Origin: Candidatus Thorarchaeota archaeon AB_25
Lineage (GTDB): Archaea; Asgardarchaeota; Thorarchaeia; Thorarchaeales; Thorarchaeaceae
Assembly (NCBI GenBank): GCA_001940705.1
Contig: MEHG01000007.1
Location: 1 to 43,001, forward strand
Length of the DNA: 43,001 bases
Direction: 5' to 3'
In this document: in pieces, positions 42,429 to 43,001 of the stretch
How positions within the stretch are numbered: the first letter of the stretch is position 1
Layout of the letters: each line of letters starts with the position of its first letter
Notes under the pieces: model-generated
Database searches by the model: none
The model's input: only the letters and a program-made list of their open reading frames with translations
What the model was told of the DNA's origin: nothing
Made by a program: the position numbers and the translations under genes

Positions 42429-43001
42429 TCACTCCTTCAAATCGTTCCAGGTCTCTTCTGGACCCAGATCCCCACTCTCCACGGCTTTGAATGTGTCCAA
42501 GATCACCGCTTTGATGTCAGACACTGTCATATCCCGGCCCCCAAGCCCACCAATGTAACTCTTGATCATTGGGCGGTGTTTTGTGTGGTACAATGTAGAA
42601 CGAATATCATTAGCCACAGGACCACCAAACCCGTATGAAACCCCACGGTCAAAGCTCGCAAATGCTTTCACTTGGTTTCCAAGCTCTCGGATTTTGTCAA
42701 CTGGGAAGGGTCGTATCATTCGAATCCTTGCGTTCCCTACCTTGTAACCCTCTTCACGAAGCTCGTCAATGGCATCCTTTGCCTCGGCTCCCATTGAGCC
42801 CTGAGAGGTGAAGACGACATCAGCATCATCACACTTGTAACAGTCGACGGGACCTCCGAAATACTTGCCAAACAGTTTCTTGTACTTCTTCTCAATCTCT
42901 TCATAGACAGGGAGGGCGTTCTTTGTTGCCTCGTGCATTAAGTTTCGGAACTCGCCAAAATAGTCTGGGAACACCATATTTCCATGACTCACTGGATTCT
43001 C
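42429..43001 (-). CDS. porA: Pyruvate:ferredoxin oxidoreductase alpha subunit, C-terminal part
   Basis: 190 codons open to the right window edge, so the N-terminal half lies outside. Visible features are VFPDYFGEFRNLMHEAT, then YKCDDADVVFTSQGSMGAEAKDAIDELREEGYKVGNARIRMIRPFPVDKIREL, which is the domain II/III region of PorA, and a YGFGGPVANDI segment near the end. The alpha subunit binds pyrophosphate of the thiamine cofactor and contributes to the CoA and substrate site. The stop codon is five bases ahead of the porB ATG, so the two are one operon, with the gamma and delta subunits presumably further upstream. Confidence 0.9.
   Translation of the reverse strand, partial: ENPVSHGNMVFPDYFGEFRNLMHEATKNALPVYEEIEKKYKKLFGKYFGGPVDCYKCDDADVVFTSQGSMGAEAKDAIDELREEGYKVGNARIRMIRPFPVDKIRELGNQVKAFASFDRGVSYGFGGPVANDIRSTLYHTKHRPMIKSYIGGLGGRDMTVSDIKAVILDTFKAVESGDLGPEETWNDLKE

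Noticed and set aside
1-43001. CRISPR arrays, rRNA genes, insertion sequences, integrases or phage genes
   Set aside because: No regularly spaced repeats, rRNA core sequences, transposase motifs or att-like duplications beside the tRNA were found by reading either strand.

Overview
The window looks like a piece of an archaeal chromosome, most likely from an Asgard archaeon. My best guess is a Thorarchaeia-like lineage, but this rests on gene content only. Support comes from archaeal TATA-type promoters and several leaderless-looking starts, a tRNA-Ala with encoded CCA, archaeal families (DUF2070, ZPR1, archaeal UbiX, two-subunit-style PorA/PorB), and eukaryote-flavoured proteins: a longin-like N-terminal domain, a seven-bladed WD40 protein ending in a winged helix, and long zinc-ribbon arrays. 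No rRNA, CRISPR array, insertion sequence or prophage was seen.

Layout. 1-1111: 3'-truncated MoxR-type AAA+ ATPase (minus). 1.3-7.5 kb (plus): a TauE/SafE permease, then a tight three-gene unit of an AAA-fold protein with destroyed nucleotide-binding motifs, SMC and the kleisin ScpA. 7.5-9.4 kb (minus): an MFS exporter preceded by two chained micro-ORFs and a third, similar micro-ORF further upstream. 9.5-10.4 kb (plus): a tandem winged-helix protein that may be ScpB-like, and a zinc-ribbon/winged-helix regulator. 10.7-11.5 kb: DUF362 protein (minus), flanked by two copies of a short conserved intergenic motif, one inside a candidate structured RNA. 11.8-12.7 kb: a tandem gene duplication that also copied the promoter. 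12.7-14.8 kb: an extracellular solute-binding protein whose lobes are in permuted order. 14.8-18.8 kb (minus): WD40 protein, K+-independent-type membrane pyrophosphatase and tRNA-Ala(UGC). 18.8-21.7 kb: ZPR1, the longin protein and a polytopic membrane protein. 21.7-26.5 kb (minus): a PadR regulator with a heterodimeric ABC exporter, with three ATCG-N4-CGAT palindromes in the divergent promoter. 26.6-29.1 kb (plus): DUF2070 and flavin prenyltransferase. 29.1-35.2 kb (minus): a catalytically dead HD-domain protein, a small membrane protein and two large zinc-ribbon array paralogs. 35.3-41.5 kb (plus): two tandem secreted M28-type peptidases, the first stripped of its metal site, followed by two unrecognised proteins. 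41.5-43.0 kb (minus): PorB and the C-terminal part of PorA.

The most striking theme is repeated retention of enzyme folds without catalytic residues: an AAA+ fold beside SMC, an HD phosphohydrolase fold, and an M28 peptidase directly beside an intact paralog. The best candidates for an undescribed system are the pseudo-AAA/SMC/ScpA unit and the paired nine-ribbon zinc proteins downstream of the dead HD protein. All function calls come from reading motifs by eye; no database search was run.
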